This document shows positions 6,148-8,545 of a stretch of DNA of 8,545 nt, in pieces. Position 1 is the stretch's first letter; every line of letters begins with the position of its first letter. A model generated the notes under the pieces. That model made no database searches, had not been told where the DNA came from, and saw only the letters and a list, made by a program, of their open reading frames with translations. A program made the translations under genes and the position numbers. This DNA is from an uncultured Neisseria sp. (lineage in GTDB: Bacteria; Pseudomonadota; Gammaproteobacteria; Burkholderiales; Neisseriaceae): contig CAKMQH010000123.1 of the NCBI GenBank assembly GCA_927911515.1, forward strand, positions 1 through 8,545. The letters are read 5' to 3'.

Positions 6148-8283
6148 ATGAAAACTAAGCACATGACAAAATTTTTGCCAGTATTGGCGTAGCCATGGCT
6201 GTGCAAACTGCTTTTGCAGGTAATATTACTGATATTAATGTATCTACTCTTCCAGATAGTCAAAAAAATTATCAAAATTCGTTTTGACCGTGATGTAACC
6301 AGTCCGAGCGGTTTCGTTACTTCAGCTCCGGCAAGAATCGCACTTGATTTTGCGAATACAACGATTCGATTGCCTCAATCAGTATTAGAGTATGCTGATC
6401 CGCTGTTAAATCAGATTACGGCCGCGCAAAATAATGACCGTTCCCGTATTGTGTTGGGTTTGAATAAAACTGCCCAATACAATACTGAAATTCATGGTAA
6501 TGAAGTTTGGGTTTTTGTCAGTGAGTCAGCTGACCGAAATTCAGCAATGTCTGTGTCAAATAATAAGCCTTCTATGCAGGATTCTGTTCCGTCAGAAAAA
6601 GCAAAGCAAGTCGCTAATTCCGCGAATATCGACTTCCGTAAAGGCTCACGCAATTCAGGTGTTGTTGAATTAAGCGTTCCGACTTTTACTGGGCAGCCTG
6701 ATATCAAGCAACAGCGTGATCGTGTCATCATTACATTGAAAAACTACCCGTTACCAACACAAGCACAACGTAGTTTGGATGTAGGTGATTTCAACACGCC
6801 GGTAAAAAATATCACTTTAAAACGTATCGGTAATGATACTCAGCTGATCATTCGAAATAGTACAAACTGGGAAGTTCGCACTAAGCTAGCGGCAGGACAT
6901 TTCACTTTTGAAATTTTACCTAAAGCTGCTGACACAGAGTCACGTGGTTTGAAGGGCAGTAATTCAAATAAATCGTTCAATGGTCGTAAAATTTCTTTAG
7001 ATTTCCAAGATGTTGAAGTCCGCACTATTCTGCAGATTCTTGCAAAAGAGTCGGGTGTCAATATTGTGGCTAGCGATACAGTAAACGGTAAAATGACTTT
7101 ATCGCTCAAAGATGTACCTTGGGATCAGGCATTGGACTTGGTGATGCAGGCCCGCAATTTGGATATGCGTCGCCAAGGTAACATCATCAATATTGCGCCG
7201 CGTGATGAGTTGTTGGCAAAAGATAAGGCATTCTTGCAAGCGGAAAAAGAAATTGCAGAACTTGGTCCTTTGTATTCACAAACTTTCCAATTGAAGTATA
7301 AAAATGTGGAGGAGTTCCGTAAAATCCTTCGCTTGGAAGATAATGGCAATAGCAATTCCAATGGTCGCAATACCTTGTTGAGTGGTCGAGGTAGCGCTTT
7401 GATTGACCCTGCAACAAATACTTTAATTGTTACAGATAATCGAAATGTCATCGAGAAATTCCGTAAATTGATTGATGAGTTGGATGTTCCTACGCGTCAA
7501 GTTATGGTTGAAGCACGTATTGTAGAAGCAAAAGACGGATTCTCACGCGATTTGGGTGTCAAGTTTGGTGCTGCTGGTGCAAGAGGACGAAACTCTTGGG
7601 GTAATGATTGGTCAGCTGCTCAGAGTAACCACAATACTAACGCCTCGGTATTCCGCGGAGAGTCTGCTTACCCAACTTGGTCTTTGCAGCCTAACGTGAG
7701 CCTGCCAGCTACGGCGGCAACAAATAGCATTGCTTTGGTGCGAGCCTTGTCATCTGGTGCATTAGGTCTGGAAATCTCTGCTTCTGAAGCAACCGGTAAG
7801 AGCAAAACCATTTCTAATCCACGTGTTCTGACTCAGGATCGTCGAGAGGCTACAATTGAATCGGGTACCGAAATTCCTTACCAAGAGGCTTCTTCTAGTG
7901 GTGCAACTTCGGTTTCGTTCAAAAAAGCTGTTTTGGGTCTGACGGTTACTCCTAATGTGACTCCGGATGGTCAAATCATTATGACCGTTAAGATCACTAA
8001 AGATACTCCGGTCGACTGTACTGTAGATTCTTTGATAACCAAGTGTATTCAGACTAAGAACTTGAATACTCAGGCTATGGTTGAAGATGGTGGTACTTTG
8101 ATTGTTGGTGGTATCTATGAAGAAGACAATAGCGATACCATCAATAAAGTTCCATTGCTTGGCGATATTCCTGTAGTAGGAAACTTGTTTAAATCACGAG
8201 CTAAGAAAGAAGAACGACGCGAATTGTTGATTTTCATCACGCCTCGCATCATGGATGGCGTGGGTAGTAATTTGCGTTACTAA
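6148..8283 (+). CDS. pilQ: Type IV pilus secretin PilQ, 5' end disrupted by two compensating frameshifts
   Basis: Outer-membrane secretin through which the pilus is extruded and DNA enters. The natural start is ATG 6148 (AAGGGG at 6133-6138, 9 nt upstream), but that frame meets TAG at 6190. Adding one base in A4T5 (6168-6176) and removing one A from A7 (6262-6268) restores a 711-aa protein: a signal peptide of about 24 residues ending TAFA before GNITDI, then the intact downstream frame. Reconstructed numbering: AMIN domains about 26-127 and 161-260; secretin/TonB short N-terminal (N0) domain about 280-345 (KISLDFQDVEVRTILQILAK); N1 about 372-450; secretin core about 452-711 with VPLLGDIPVVGNLF (668-681); a conserved cysteine pair at 624 and 633; and C-terminal LRY. 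The Ala/Gln/Lys-rich small basic repeats of meningococcal PilQ are absent. As written, only 6214-8283 is one open frame; its first 18 codons are out of frame and not PilQ. Identity is certain; whether the lesion is real is not. Confidence 0.95.
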
Positions 8284-8300
8284 GTAAATGAGTTAAAAAC

Positions 8301-8333
8301 GGGCAGATGTCTTTTTGATATCTGTCCTTTTTT
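8301..8333 (+). terminator. Rho-independent terminator of the pil operon
   Basis: The stem GGGCAGATGTC (8301-8311) pairs with GATATCTGTCC (8317-8327) over 11 bp, including two G-U pairs, around a T5 loop, and is followed by T6 then AT-rich sequence. It starts 17 nt after the pilQ stop and marks the end of the operon. No DUS is involved, unlike the ponA terminator. Confidence 0.88.
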
Positions 8334-8545
8334 ATTTATTTATTTGATTGGGGAATCGGGATTTGTACGTCTAATATAACAGTCAAGAATTTTAGGAATT
8401 TGAAATAAAAAACTATTAAGGTCAAATGTGTTATGAATTAATGTGTGGTGCTAGTAGGCATGAGTTTTGATGGGTGGCACAATAATGCTTAGTATCGTAT
8501 AAAATGCTTTTTATGGAAAAATCAACGGTAATTTAATACTTAATT
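8334..8545. other. AT-rich intergenic sequence, no gene seen
   Basis: No plausible reading frame or RNA gene is visible. A -10-like TATAAAAT occurs at 8498-8505 on the plus strand, without a convincing -35 at normal spacing, so it may or may not belong to a gene beyond the window. In N. meningitidis the gene after pilQ is aroK; no start of it is visible before the window ends. Confidence 0.5.

Noticed and set aside
6168..6268. Programmed ribosomal frameshifting in pilQ
   Set aside because: Two opposite shifts would be needed within about 30 codons of a secretion signal, no canonical X XXY YYZ heptamer is in phase at the first site, and no such mechanism is known for PilQ.
8475..8489. TGGCAC...TGC resembling a sigma-54 promoter
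   Set aside because: The GG-to-GC spacing is 9 nt instead of 10 and the -12 element is poor; Neisseria also lack a functional sigma-54 as far as I know.

Overview
The window comes from a Neisseria genome, most likely a commensal near the N. mucosa/sicca/macacae group. Three things point there. PBP1a (ponA) is divergent from a complete pilM-pilN-pilO-pilP-pilQ operon, which is the standard neisserial arrangement, and every protein reads as a close relative of the meningococcal/gonococcal one. A full-length Correia repeat (CREE/NEMIS) lies beside ponA. Two perfect 12-mers AGGTCGTCTGAA are present, the DNA uptake sequence dialect I recall for the N. mucosa group (AG-mucDUS) rather than ATGCCGTCTGAA of the pathogens. 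The species call is an inference from only two exact DUS copies.

Layout. Bases 1-564 contain no supportable gene: a DUS variant (48-59), a 160-bp Correia element (112-271), about 240 bp with nothing I recognise (272-507), and a hairpin terminator built on a DUS (508-553). Bases 565-2970 (minus) encode the bifunctional peptidoglycan synthase PBP1a. Bases 2971-3122 are the divergent promoter region. Bases 3123-8283 (plus) are pilM, pilN, pilO, pilP and pilQ, spaced 0-19 nt apart, each with its own Shine-Dalgarno. Bases 8301-8333 are the operon terminator, and 8334-8545 are AT-rich with no gene.

How the genes work together. PilM (cytoplasmic, actin-like) binds the N-terminal INLLPYRE tail of PilN. 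PilN and PilO are bitopic inner-membrane proteins that pair in the periplasm. PilP is a lipoprotein that links them to the N0 domain of PilQ, the outer-membrane secretin through which the type IV pilus passes. The operon thus encodes the alignment subcomplex plus outer-membrane pore of the pilus machine, needed for twitching, adhesion and DNA uptake. PBP1a is a separate cell-wall function that shares the intergenic region.

The most notable point is in pilQ. As written, its 5' end is broken: the natural start at 6148 runs into TAG at 6190, and the signal peptide/early mature region is readable only if one base is added in the A4T5 run at 6168-6176 and one A removed from the A7 run at 6262-6268. 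The two shifts cancel exactly, so the rest of the gene is in the original frame. Paired homopolymer sequencing errors are the simplest explanation; a true pilQ lesion is the alternative. I found no convincing undescribed system here.
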